NCBI RefSeq assembly: GCF_004366375.1
Contig: NZ_SOEF01000003.1
Span: forward strand, 1 to 64,000
Source: Halanaerobium congolense
GTDB lineage: Bacteria > Bacillota > Halanaerobiia > Halanaerobiales > Halanaerobiaceae
Direction: 5' to 3'
DNA length: 64,000 nucleotides
In this document: positions 25,394 to 34,428 of the stretch, piece after piece
Layout: every line of letters starts with the position of its first letter
Position numbering within the stretch: the stretch's first letter is position 1
The notes under the pieces: model-generated
Told to the model about the DNA's origin: nothing
Seen by the model: only the letters and a program-made list of their open reading frames with translations
The model's database searches: none
Program-made: the position numbers and the translations under genes

Positions 25394-26324
25394 AATTTTT
25401 TTCTCCTTTTATTAACTGAATCATTGTATTTAAAATTTCACTTTTATCTTCCTTTTCAATATTAAAAACTATTAAATCATCTTCTTTTCTTAACCAGGTA
25501 AGCTGTCTTTTGGCAAAATGTCTGCTCCGCTTTTTTATTTCATGCACTGCTTCTTCTAAACTAATCTTACCTTTTAAATGTGATATTAATTCTTTATAAC
25601 CTAATGCCTGATGAGCAGTGTCACTTAGAGATTCATATTTATCTAAAAGACTTTCAACTTCATCTAATAGTCCCTGCTCCATCATCAAATCAACCCGTTT
25701 ATTAATTCTTTGATATAAATTTTCTCTACTTCTAATTAAAGCAAATTTAAAGGCAGAATAGCGTGGAGAACGTTCTTTTTGTTTCTTTTTATAAAAACTT
25801 TTGCTTTTTCCGGTTTGCTTATAAATTTCGATTGCTCTAATTACCCGACGTAGATCATTAGGATGAAGTTTTTTAGCAGCTGCTGCATCTTTTGCGGCTA
25901 GAATCTTATGAACTGCTTCTGTTCCTTTAGACTCAGCTAATTTTTCTAATCTATGACGCAGTTCATAATCTGGTTCAATTTCAGGCAGCATAAAACCCTC
26001 TAAAACAGCTCTCAAATAAAGGTGAGTACCACCTACAAGCAAAGGCATTTTCCCCTCTGCTTTAATTTCAAAAATTAATCGATCACACTCTTCCTGAAAT
26101 TGTGATACAGAATAATCTGCTTCCGGACTTACAAAATCAATTAAATGGTGGTTTATTTTTGCTCTCTCTGATTCAGAAGCTTTGGCGGTACCAATATTCA
26201 TTTCCTGATAAATCTGCATAGAATCAACTGAAATAATCTCTGCATTAATTTGTGCAGCTAAATCAAGTGATAACTCAGTTTTCCCAACTGCTGTAGCACC
26301 TGTCAAAACAATTATATCTTTCAT
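25353..26324 (-). CDS. miaA: tRNA dimethylallyltransferase
   Basis: A 323-residue enzyme adding the isopentenyl group to A37 of tRNAs that read UNN codons. It has the P-loop LTGATAVGKTELSLDLA (residues 6-22), DSMQIYQEMNIGTAK, the ribose/phosphate-contact HHLIDFVSPEADYSVSQF and GGTHLYLRAVLEG. The late RHFAKRQLTWLR is also present. It overlaps mutL by four bases upstream and the thioredoxin-like gene downstream. Its product is the substrate for MiaB, encoded upstream in the same region. Confidence 0.96.
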   Translation of the reverse strand: MKDIIVLTGATAVGKTELSLDLAAQINAEIISVDSMQIYQEMNIGTAKASESERAKINHHLIDFVSPEADYSVSQFQEECDRLIFEIKAEGKMPLLVGGTHLYLRAVLEGFMLPEIEPDYELRHRLEKLAESKGTEAVHKILAAKDAAAAKKLHPNDLRRVIRAIEIYKQTGKSKSFYKKKQKERSPRYSAFKFALIRSRENLYQRINKRVDLMMEQGLLDEVESLLDKYESLSDTAHQALGYKELISHLKGKISLEEAVHEIKKRSRHFAKRQLTWLRKEDDLIVFNIEKEDKSEILNTMIQLIKGEKNYEQEYQKRKEIDF

Positions 26325-28201
26325 TTTCTACCAAGTCCTTTTTCTATTTCTTCACGGCTGATATTAATCATAACCGGTCTGCTGTGAGGACAGCGATAAG
26401 GGTTTTCAGTCTTATATAAATCTTTAATCAGCTGGATGCTCTCATTTTTAGTAAGAGGTTGACCAGCCTTAATGGATGAGCGACAGGCTAAATATTCCAG
26501 CATATTTGCTTGAACTTCAGCTGCAGATTTTGCTTTGCCTGCCTCAGCCAATTCTGCTATCAGCTCTTCAATAATATTTCTAGTAGACATATTTTTCAGT
26601 AAAACAGGAACTTCCTGAATTAAAATAGTATTATTACCAAAATCACTAAAATCAATTCCAATTTTTTTAATCTCAGCCTCATATTGATGCACAATTTCTC
26701 TTTCTTCAGCTGAAAGTTCTATTTTAACCGGCATCAGCAGTGATTGTGAAGCTTTGTCCTTTTTATTGTATTCAGCATAAAATCTCTCATATAAGATTCT
26801 CTCTTGAGCATTGTGCTGATCAACAATCTTTAAACCCTGATCAGTTTCAATCAGCAGATAACTATTAAAAATCTGGCCTAGAAATTTAAAATAGCTTTCT
26901 TCTGCTTCAACATTCTCCAGTGAATATTCTTGATTTTCGTTTTCTCGAATAAGCTGTCTAAAATCTTTTTTGTTTTCCGAGCTTTTGAGATCTGGATTAT
27001 AACTTTTATCGTCTTCATAATTAATATTTTTTTGATAATTATCTTTACTCTGCTTATACGAACCAGTTTTAGAATAATTGTTTTGCTTAGCTGAATTATA
27101 GCTGCTTTTTTTATTTTGATTAAACAGCTGATCTCTTTCAATATTTTCTTCAGTCTGATCTCTATCAGCCTCCAAACTGTGATCTTTTTTTATTTTTATT
27201 CTGGTTGTTGGATCATTTTCTTTGAGAGTATTTCTAACAGCTTTTTTAATAACATCAAAAATAATTTGACTGCGTGAAAATTTAACCTCTTTTTTGGCAG
27301 GATGGACATTAACATCTACCAAAATTGGATTAACTTTTATAAATAGAAATACAATTGGTTTTCTACCTGGGTTGATTAATTTGCTATAGGCAGTTTCAAC
27401 AGCCTTAGCAGTTAGATTATTATAAATAGGTCTGCCGTTAACAAAAAATAGTTCATGGCTTCTGCTGGAGCGGGTTAATTCCGGTCGGCAGAGATAACCG
27501 CTTAGTTTAATGTATCTATCTTCAATATCGATTGGAATTAGATTTTCAGCTATATCTCCACCAAAAACAGCGTATATTGTATCCTTAAGCTTACCATTGC
27601 CAGGGGTTGAAAGAATTTGCCGGCTATCATGAAAAAGTTTAAAGCTCAAATCACTATTAGCGGTTGCTTCAGCACTTACAATCTTGCTGATATGAGAAAA
27701 TTCGGTAGTTGTAGTCTTTAAATATTTATAACGGGCAGGAGTGTTGTAAAATAAATCTCTGACTGTTATTTCTGTTCCTATTGTTGAGCCAACAGGCTTT
27801 TTGTCAATAATTTCTCCACCCTTGAGTTTAATTTTAACTGCCTGATCACTATCCTGATGACGACTGATCATCTCAATTTCAGCCACAGAAACAATACTGG
27901 CTAAAGCCTCGCCTCTAAAGCCTAAACTATAGAGGGAATATAAATCATCAATATCTTCAATTTTACTTGTAGCATAACGGTTAAAAGCTGATTCGATATC
28001 ATCTGCTAAAATACCATGTCCGTCATCTTTAACTTTAATTAATTCTCTTCCACCATCTTCAATTCGTATTTCAATATTTTTGGCACCAGCATCTATAGAA
28101 TTTTCAATTAATTCCTTAACAATTGAGGCTGGTCTTTCTATAACCTCTCCTGCTGAAATCTGATTAGCAACATTTTGAGGAAGCTGTTTTATAACACCCA
28201 T
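26321..28201 (-). CDS. mutL: DNA mismatch repair protein MutL
   Basis: A 626-residue protein. The N-terminal GHKL ATPase has IAAGEVIERPASIVKELIEN-type sequence (here starting ISAGEVIERP), DDGHGI and the ATP-lid segment GFRGEALASI. A variable low-complexity linker, rich in K, N, S and D, spans about residues 335-425. The C-terminal domain keeps the nuclease motif as DQHNAQERILYE, where the usual form is DQHAxxExxxxE, so the metal-binding residues are conserved. ACRSSIKAGQP and CPHSRPVMI complete the site. This indicates the nicking MutL of bacteria lacking MutH. It lies one base from mutS. Confidence 0.96.
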   Translation of the reverse strand: MGVIKQLPQNVANQISAGEVIERPASIVKELIENSIDAGAKNIEIRIEDGGRELIKVKDDGHGILADDIESAFNRYATSKIEDIDDLYSLYSLGFRGEALASIVSVAEIEMISRHQDSDQAVKIKLKGGEIIDKKPVGSTIGTEITVRDLFYNTPARYKYLKTTTTEFSHISKIVSAEATANSDLSFKLFHDSRQILSTPGNGKLKDTIYAVFGGDIAENLIPIDIEDRYIKLSGYLCRPELTRSSRSHELFFVNGRPIYNNLTAKAVETAYSKLINPGRKPIVFLFIKVNPILVDVNVHPAKKEVKFSRSQIIFDVIKKAVRNTLKENDPTTRIKIKKDHSLEADRDQTEENIERDQLFNQNKKSSYNSAKQNNYSKTGSYKQSKDNYQKNINYEDDKSYNPDLKSSENKKDFRQLIRENENQEYSLENVEAEESYFKFLGQIFNSYLLIETDQGLKIVDQHNAQERILYERFYAEYNKKDKASQSLLMPVKIELSAEEREIVHQYEAEIKKIGIDFSDFGNNTILIQEVPVLLKNMSTRNIIEELIAELAEAGKAKSAAEVQANMLEYLACRSSIKAGQPLTKNESIQLIKDLYKTENPYRCPHSRPVMINISREEIEKGLGRK

Positions 28202-28202
28202 T

Positions 28203-30809
28203 TTAATTCTCCTTTTCTTTTAAGTCCTTTTTTAAATTGTATAAAAAGTTCATAGCATCCATTGGTGTCATCTCTAAAATATCCTGCTCATCTATTTTTT
28301 TTAAAATTGGACTTTTTTCCGTATTAAATAAGGGCAGTTGTTGATGTTTATCATCAGCAATTGTTTTTTCCAATTTTCGAACCGGCATCTTATTATTTTC
28401 TTCAAGCCGCTCTAATATTTTTTGAGCACTGATAATAATTTCCTCAGGCAGGCCTGCCAATCTAGCAACTTCAATACCATAGCTATCATTTGCTCTACCT
28501 GGAACAATACGGTGCAGAAAATGTACCCCATCACTATCTTCTTCAACCAATACATTATAATTTTTTATACCTTGATACTCATCTTCTAAGCGGGTTAATT
28601 CATGATAGTGTGTTGCAAACAATGTTCTAGCACCAATACGTTCTGGATTGTTTAAATATTCACTGACAGACCAGGCAATAGAGACACCATCATAAGTGCT
28701 GGTACCTCGGCCAACCTCATCCAATATAATTAAGCTTTTTTCAGTACTGTTATTAACTATATTAGCAACTTCATTCATTTCCACCATAAAAGTACTCTGA
28801 CCTGTTGTTAAATCATCACTTGCTCCAACTCGAGTAAAAATTCTATCTGTTAAACCAATTACCGCTTCAGCTGCAGGAACATAGGAGCCTATTTGAGCCA
28901 TTAAAACTATTAAGGCTACCTGCCTCATATAAGTCGATTTACCTGACATATTTGGTCCTGTGATAATAATAAATCTCTGGTCGCTCTGATTTAAATAACA
29001 GTCATTTGGCACAAATTGTTCTTCAAACATTTTTTCGACAACAGGATGGCGTCCATCTTTAATCTTTATTTCTGCCCCATTATTAATCTTTGGTCGATTA
29101 TAATTATTTTCTATTGCTAAGTATGAAAATGACAATAAGACATCTATTTTAGCTATAACTGCAGCAGTTTTATTAATTCTTTCTACCTCAGCTGCTATTT
29201 CATCTCTAATTTCTACAAATAATTTATATTCTAGATCATTTATTTTTTCTTCTGCTCCTAAAACTTCAGATTCCTTTTCTTTTAACTCTTGAATAATATA
29301 GCGCTCACTGTTGCTTAAGGTTTGCTTTCTCTCATAGCGCTCCGGAACTTTATCAGTATGCGAATTAGTAACTTCTAAATAATAACCAAATACTTTATTA
29401 AAACCTACTTTTAGAGTATTGATCCCTGTTTTTTCTCTTTCTTCTTTCTGCAGAGCTGAGATCCAATCTTTACCACTGCTGACTAAGCTTCTTAATTCAT
29501 CTAACTTAGAATCATAACCATCTTTAATAATACCACCTTCAGTTATTGTTGTAGGTGGTTCATTTTTTATTGAATTATCTATTAAATTATAAATATCCTC
29601 TAAAAGATCGAAATCTGCCTGCATTTCGGATAATAAATCACTTTGAAGTTCCACCATTAGTTTCTTAACAGCCGGCAGTTTAGCCAGTGAATTTCTTAAA
29701 GCAACCAAATCCCTGGCATTAGCTGATTGGTAGGTGATTTTACTCATTATTCTTTCTAAATCATAAATTTCTGATAGTTCAGCTCTTAATTTTTCTAGAA
29801 TCATATAATTATCTATTATTTCTGCAAGAGCATCATGTCTTTTTGTAATCTCATTTTTTTGAACTAAAGGCTGATTAATCCATTTTTTAATTTCTCTAGC
29901 TCCCATAGAAGTAACGGTCTGATCTAAAATCGAAAGTAAAGAGCCAGATCGCTGATTATCTCTAATAGTAGAAGAAAGTTCTAAATTTCTTCTGCTGGCT
30001 GAGTCTAAGACCATGTAATCTTCTAAATGATATGCTTTTAAGTTTGTTATTTGATTTATAGTCCTTTTTTGAGTTTCAGACAAATAGCTTAAAACCTGTC
30101 CGGCTGCATAGACTGCAGCTTTCATTTCTTCACAGCCAAAACCTTCAAGAGATTTTAGCTTAAAATGGTCTAACAAGCCCTGATATAGACGCTCAAATTT
30201 TTTCTGGCCTAAAATATTTAAAGTGAAATTATATTGATTGTGCAGTTCATTTATTAATTTTGAAGAAGCTGTCTGTTCATCTAAAAGCAGCTCGCGAGGT
30301 GAAATTCTATTGATCTCATCTTTTAATTTATTTGTCTTTTCAGCCGAAAATTCTGTTAAATAAAATTCTCCGGTTGAAATATCTGTATAAGAGAAACCAT
30401 AATAATCACCGTATTTAAAAACTGCTGCTAAATAATTGTTTTCATTTTCTGATAAAATTTCATTTTCAATGACAGTTCCGGGAGTTACAACACGAATAAC
30501 ATCCCTTTCTACAATTCCACTGCTTTCTGATGGATCTTCTAGTTGTTCACAAATTGCAACTTTGATTCCCTTTTTAATTAATTTTTCTATATATGAAGCG
30601 GCAGAATGATAGGGAACTCCTGCCATTGGAATCTTTTCTCCTCCACCTTTATTCCGAGAAGTTAATGCAATATCCAGTATTTTAGCAGCTCTTTTTGCAT
30701 CTTCACCAAACATTTCATAAAAATCTCCAAGCCTAAAAAATAGCACTGCATCCTGATATTTGTTTTTTAAATCATGATACTGCCTCATCATTGGTGTCAA
30801 CTCTGCCAA
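28203..30809 (-). CDS. mutS: DNA mismatch repair protein MutS
   Basis: An 868-residue protein of normal MutS length. The mismatch-binding N-terminus has the Phe-x-Glu motif in FFRLGDFYEMFGEDA (residues about 24-38). The C-terminal ATPase has Walker A TGPNMSGKSTYMRQVALI, the Walker B/D-loop LIILDEVGRGTSTYDG, and the ATHYHELTRL switch. A C-terminal tail, DILEMTPMDAMNFLYNLKK, matches the beta-clamp/tetramer region of Firmicute MutS. It detects mismatches and recruits MutL, encoded directly downstream. Confidence 0.97.
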   Translation of the reverse strand: MAELTPMMRQYHDLKNKYQDAVLFFRLGDFYEMFGEDAKRAAKILDIALTSRNKGGGEKIPMAGVPYHSAASYIEKLIKKGIKVAICEQLEDPSESSGIVERDVIRVVTPGTVIENEILSENENNYLAAVFKYGDYYGFSYTDISTGEFYLTEFSAEKTNKLKDEINRISPRELLLDEQTASSKLINELHNQYNFTLNILGQKKFERLYQGLLDHFKLKSLEGFGCEEMKAAVYAAGQVLSYLSETQKRTINQITNLKAYHLEDYMVLDSASRRNLELSSTIRDNQRSGSLLSILDQTVTSMGAREIKKWINQPLVQKNEITKRHDALAEIIDNYMILEKLRAELSEIYDLERIMSKITYQSANARDLVALRNSLAKLPAVKKLMVELQSDLLSEMQADFDLLEDIYNLIDNSIKNEPPTTITEGGIIKDGYDSKLDELRSLVSSGKDWISALQKEEREKTGINTLKVGFNKVFGYYLEVTNSHTDKVPERYERKQTLSNSERYIIQELKEKESEVLGAEEKINDLEYKLFVEIRDEIAAEVERINKTAAVIAKIDVLLSFSYLAIENNYNRPKINNGAEIKIKDGRHPVVEKMFEEQFVPNDCYLNQSDQRFIIITGPNMSGKSTYMRQVALIVLMAQIGSYVPAAEAVIGLTDRIFTRVGASDDLTTGQSTFMVEMNEVANIVNNSTEKSLIILDEVGRGTSTYDGVSIAWSVSEYLNNPERIGARTLFATHYHELTRLEDEYQGIKNYNVLVEEDSDGVHFLHRIVPGRANDSYGIEVARLAGLPEEIIISAQKILERLEENNKMPVRKLEKTIADDKHQQLPLFNTEKSPILKKIDEQDILEMTPMDAMNFLYNLKKDLKEKEN

Positions 30810-30879
30810 ATTTATCCCTCCAAATCTAATGATTTTTAAGTATTAATTTTCATCTATTTAAACTGAAATAAATAAGATA

Positions 30880-30915
30880 AAACCTGAAAGATCTATTTAA
30901 TTATCCTCCAGGTTT
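30880..30915 (-). terminator. Weak terminator between miaB and mutS
   Basis: AAACCTG (30880-30886) pairs with CAGGTTT (30909-30915) around a long loop. On the minus strand the sequence after it reads TATCTTATTT. It lies downstream of the miaB stop and upstream of the mutS start. It may be only partial. Confidence 0.4.
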
Positions 30916-30977
30916 CTATCAAAATTATTTCTTCTACAGCTGTTAAGAATAAATTTTATCTCAACTGTCAATAAATT

Positions 30978-32306
30978 TTATTCAATTAAACTACCTTCTA
31001 AAGTCCAACTTTTAGCAGATTTCACTTTAACTTCTACTAATTTTCCCACCAAATCCTCACGCTTATCGATAAAACAAATTTTATTTGTTGAGGTTCTACC
31101 TTCATAAACTTCAGGGTCATTATTGCTGGGGCCGATGACTAATATTTCTTGAGTAGTTCCGATTAGTTTTTGATTTTTTTCATAACTAATTCTGTTCTGT
31201 AATTCCATTAATCGATTTAAACGCTCTTTTTTAACTTTATCCTCTATCTTATCATCTCTGCGGGCAGCCGGTGTACCACTGCGGGGAGAATAAATAAATG
31301 TATAAGCCATATCGAATTTAAGTTCTTTAACCAGCTCAATGGTTTTTTTAAAATCTTCTTCGCTTTCACCGGGAAAACCCACTATAAAATCTGTTGAAAC
31401 TGAAGCTCCAGGGATTTCTGCCTGTATATTTTTAACTCGATCAATATAATATTCACGGGTATAACCACGGTTCATTTCTTTTAATACTTTGTTGCTCCCT
31501 GATTGTACAGGTAAGTGAATATGGTTTGCTACTTTATCTAGATTTTTAATTTTTTCTAATAGCTCATCAGAAAAATCTCTTGGATGTGAGGTCATAAATC
31601 GAATTCTTTTAAGATTATCAACTTCGTTTAATTCTTCCAACAGTCTTGAAAAGGTACTCTTTTTTTCCAAATCATTACCGTATGAATTAACATTCTGTCC
31701 TAAAAGTGTTATTTCTTTAACCCCATCTGCTGCCAGTCTTGCGGCTTCTTCTACAATAGAAGTGACAGGTCGACTGCGCTCTCTACCTCTTACATAGGGA
31801 ACTATACAATAAGTACAGAAATTATCACAACCCTGAATAATTGAAATCCAGGCTGAATGTTCTGATTCACGCTGTGATGGGAGATCAGGAATTAAGCCTT
31901 CCTCTTCATCCCAAACTTCAACAACTCTATCTTTGGTCTCTTCAATTTTTTCTATCAAATTAGGTAAATGATGAATATTATGGGTACCAAAAATTAAATC
32001 AACATGTCTGTACTTTTTATAAACTTCATCAACTGGTTCATCCTGCTGCATCATACAGCCGCCAATACCGATTATTAGATCAGGATTTTCTCTTTTATAT
32101 CTTTTTAATTCACCTAATTTCCCAAATACTTTAAGCTCTGCATTCTCTCTTATAATACAGGTGTTTAACAAAATTATATCTGCCTTTTCTAGTTCATCTG
32201 TATGCTGATATCCCATTTCCTCCAGCATACCGGCCAGCCTTTCTGAATCATGTTCGTTCATTTGGCAGCCGTAAGTTATTATATTATAATACTTATTTTC
32301 ACTCAT
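30978..32306 (-). CDS. miaB: tRNA-2-methylthio-N6-dimethylallyladenosine synthase
   Basis: A 442-residue radical-SAM methylthiotransferase that adds the methylthio group to i6A37 in tRNA. The N-terminal UPF0004 domain has cysteines in YGCQMNEHDSER, LLNTCIIRENAE and GIGGCMMQQ, ligating the auxiliary cluster. The radical-SAM motif CDNFCTYCIVPYVRGRERSR follows (about residues 157-176). A C-terminal TRAM domain begins near residue 375. Its substrate is made by MiaA, whose gene follows mutS-mutL on the same strand. Confidence 0.96.
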   Translation of the reverse strand: MSENKYYNIITYGCQMNEHDSERLAGMLEEMGYQHTDELEKADIILLNTCIIRENAELKVFGKLGELKRYKRENPDLIIGIGGCMMQQDEPVDEVYKKYRHVDLIFGTHNIHHLPNLIEKIEETKDRVVEVWDEEEGLIPDLPSQRESEHSAWISIIQGCDNFCTYCIVPYVRGRERSRPVTSIVEEAARLAADGVKEITLLGQNVNSYGNDLEKKSTFSRLLEELNEVDNLKRIRFMTSHPRDFSDELLEKIKNLDKVANHIHLPVQSGSNKVLKEMNRGYTREYYIDRVKNIQAEIPGASVSTDFIVGFPGESEEDFKKTIELVKELKFDMAYTFIYSPRSGTPAARRDDKIEDKVKKERLNRLMELQNRISYEKNQKLIGTTQEILVIGPSNNDPEVYEGRTSTNKICFIDKREDLVGKLVEVKVKSAKSWTLEGSLIE

Positions 32307-32342
32307 TATTTCACTCCTAAATATACTTAAAAATAATTAGCT

Positions 32343-32752
32343 TTATTGTTTTTTATCATCATAATCTTTTAAAGACTCTAAACTCTCGTTTTTACCTATT
32401 ACTACTAATCTATCTCCTTCAAGAACTTTGTCACCAGCTCCAGGAGAAACATTTAAATTTTCTCCCCTTTTTATAGCCATCACATCGACATAATCCCGAG
32501 TCCACCAATCTGGATTAAAAGCATAATTACAGTTGAGCCGAAAATAGTAAAGGCTTCCTTTGTATTTACTACAATTAGACCGGTTACACAGGTAGCTGAA
32601 GTAGCAGTAAAAACCGCATCTATAGCCCCTAAACCCTGACCGTCATTTGTTGCAGCTGGCAGCATTAAAAGCAGCGATCCTAGCATAATAATTACAAAAT
32701 AGCCGCTCACTAAATATTGAGCTGGTGTTAAATTCTTTTTCTTTAAATTCAT
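32343..32752 (-). pseudogene. Deletion scar joining TrkH/KtrB N-terminus to KtrA/TrkA C-terminus
   Basis: From the ATG at 32752 the frame encodes the first about 87 residues of a TrkH/KtrB potassium channel subunit: LTPAQYLVSGYFVIIMLGSL, then FTATSATCVTGLIVV and IQIGGLGIM, with the P-loop TATCVTGL. It stops at 32480 shortly after. In another frame the downstream minus-strand sequence reads VDVMAIKRGENLNVSPGAGD and VLEGDRLVVIGKNESLESL, ending at a stop at 32343-32345. That is the C-terminal TrkA_C domain of a KtrA-type regulator. The simplest reading is one deletion that removed most of a ktrB-ktrA operon and fused the ends out of frame near 32490-32505. Confidence 0.8.
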
Positions 32753-32818
32753 AATTAACCGTCCTTATTTCTATTCGAAGTAATTATACTATAATTAAAA
32801 TTGATTGTAAAATAAAAA

Positions 32819-32836
32819 CTGGGGATAAGCCCCCAG
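32819..32836 (-). terminator. Terminator after rubredoxin gene
   Basis: CTGGGG (32819-32824) pairs with CCCCAG (32831-32836). On the minus strand it lies past the rubredoxin stop and is followed by TTTTTATTTT. Confidence 0.7.
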
Positions 32837-32866
32837 CTTTTGAAAAATATTTAAATATAAGTAATA

Positions 32867-33031
32867 TTAGCCATCATATGGTTCGAACATATCTTTACCC
32901 ACACCACATTCTGGACAGGTCCAGTCATCTGGAAGATCTTCAAAAGATGTTCCTGGCTCAATTCCACCTACAGGATCTCCTTCTTCTGGATCATAAATGT
33001 ACATACAAACTGTGCACTGATACTTCTGCAT
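32867..33031 (-). CDS. Rubredoxin
   Basis: A 54-residue electron carrier with one Fe(Cys)4 site. The two ligand knuckles are [12 protein letters not shown] and [11 protein letters not shown], with the usual [15 protein letters not shown] in between. I chose the ATG at 33029-33031 because AAGGAGAG sits just upstream; an earlier in-frame start adds seven poorly supported residues. In anaerobes rubredoxin often feeds oxygen- and peroxide-reducing enzymes; no such partner is adjacent. Confidence 0.95.
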   Translation of the reverse strand: MQKYQCTVCMYIYDPEEGDPVGGIEPGTSFEDLPDDWTCPECGVGKDMFEPYDG

Positions 33032-33128
33032 ATTAAGTCTCTCCTTTCTCATTTAAATATTAATAAAATAATAAATTTATCTACTTAATTATAAAACATA
33101 TATAGCTGAAATGTCAAGTTTTTACTAT

Positions 33129-34397
33129 TTACAGCCGCTCGAAATAATCAGGTGAATAAGCAGACTTCAAACCGCTTTTGCTGGCTGCTCTCTCGGCAAT
33201 TAAAGAAGATATTAGCAGTGGAACAGTCAGGCTGTAATTATGGGTAAATTCTAAAATTATAAAGGTTGCCGTTAAAGGTGCACGAATAACAGCACTGATT
33301 ACCGCAGCCATCCCAATTAAAGCATATAAAGAAGAAGAACCAGTTAAAAAAGGTAAAATTTGATGTGATAATCCCCCTATAATAATCCCGGTTAAACTGC
33401 CAATTAAAAGTGAAGGTGAAAAAATACCTCCTGAGCCACCAGAACCTAAGGTTAAAGCTGTTGCTATAATTTTTAAAACTAAAAGTATAAATAAAAATTT
33501 GAGATCATACTCACTTTGATTAAATAGCTCAACAATTATTCGATTACCTGAACCCATAATTTCAGGTAGTTTAAATGCTATCATTCCTAATAACAGTCCA
33601 CCTAGAGCAGGTTTTAAAACAATATTCAGCTTTAAATTATCAAATATATCTGATAATTTACGCAGTGTATAAACAAAAGCCACTGCAAAAACGGCTGCAA
33701 AAATTCCAATCAAAGCTGCAGTAATGAAATTATAGACATTTTCCACCTGACCTAAATTAAGATGGGCTAAAAATAATTCTTGCCCACTCCAGCGGATAAC
33801 CATATCAGCTGAAATCGCACTAACTGCTACCATTATTAAACGGTTTTTGTCGACTTTATTAAATAAAATTTCAGTGACAAACATTATCCCACCCAAAGGT
33901 GCATGAAATAAACCGGCAATACCAGCTGCAGCACCACAACCTAAAAAAGTTTGGTAGTCAAAAAGGTCTAAATCTAACTTATAAGCAATTAAATCTCCTA
34001 TTCCAGCTCCAATTTCAACAATTGGACCAATACGCCCTCCAGAACCACCGGAAGAGATAGTAATTGCAGAAGCAAAACCCTCTGTTAGCAGATCTCGGTA
34101 AGTAAGATGCCGTTCTTTAGTTTCAATTGAACTTAAAATAGCTGGAATTCCATGCCCCTTTGCTGACATACTCCCATATTTAATGATAAAGCCTACAATT
34201 AGACCTCCCAGGGCTGGCACGAAGACAAGACTTAAACGGTGAAAAATTGTCAGCTCCATTCCAATGTCAATCAAAGAAAAAGTAAAATAGTCTAAAATAT
34301 TATTATACAATAATGCTATTAAACCGACAATAATACCAATTAAAAAAGCTAAAAATAACTTTATGTATCGGTTATTAAAAATTCTCTTAACTGACAA
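33129..34397 (-). CDS. ClC-family chloride channel/transporter with altered gate residues
   Basis: A 422-residue polytopic membrane protein of the ClC family without C-terminal CBS domains. The family's ion-binding loops are recognisable but altered. The first is KGHGIPAIL where ClC-ec1 has GSGIP. The second is SGGRIGPIVEIGAGIG where the family has GREGP, so isoleucine replaces the external gating glutamate. The third, SGGIFSPSLLIGSL, is normal. Loss of the gating glutamate in other ClC proteins abolishes proton coupling and favours passive channel behaviour, so a chloride (or other anion) channel is inferred. It lies just downstream of parE. Confidence 0.88.
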   Translation of the reverse strand: MSVKRIFNNRYIKLFLAFLIGIIVGLIALLYNNILDYFTFSLIDIGMELTIFHRLSLVFVPALGGLIVGFIIKYGSMSAKGHGIPAILSSIETKERHLTYRDLLTEGFASAITISSGGSGGRIGPIVEIGAGIGDLIAYKLDLDLFDYQTFLGCGAAAGIAGLFHAPLGGIMFVTEILFNKVDKNRLIMVAVSAISADMVIRWSGQELFLAHLNLGQVENVYNFITAALIGIFAAVFAVAFVYTLRKLSDIFDNLKLNIVLKPALGGLLLGMIAFKLPEIMGSGNRIIVELFNQSEYDLKFLFILLVLKIIATALTLGSGGSGGIFSPSLLIGSLTGIIIGGLSHQILPFLTGSSSLYALIGMAAVISAVIRAPLTATFIILEFTHNYSLTVPLLISSLIAERAASKSGLKSAYSPDYFERL

Positions 34398-34428
34398 TTT
34401 ACCACCACCTTATTCAACCGGTTGATTC

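Noticed and set aside
32480-32752. A stand-alone small membrane protein of 90 residues.
   Set aside because: It matches only the N-terminal part of TrkH/KtrB and is followed by an out-of-frame KtrA end, so it is a deletion remnant.
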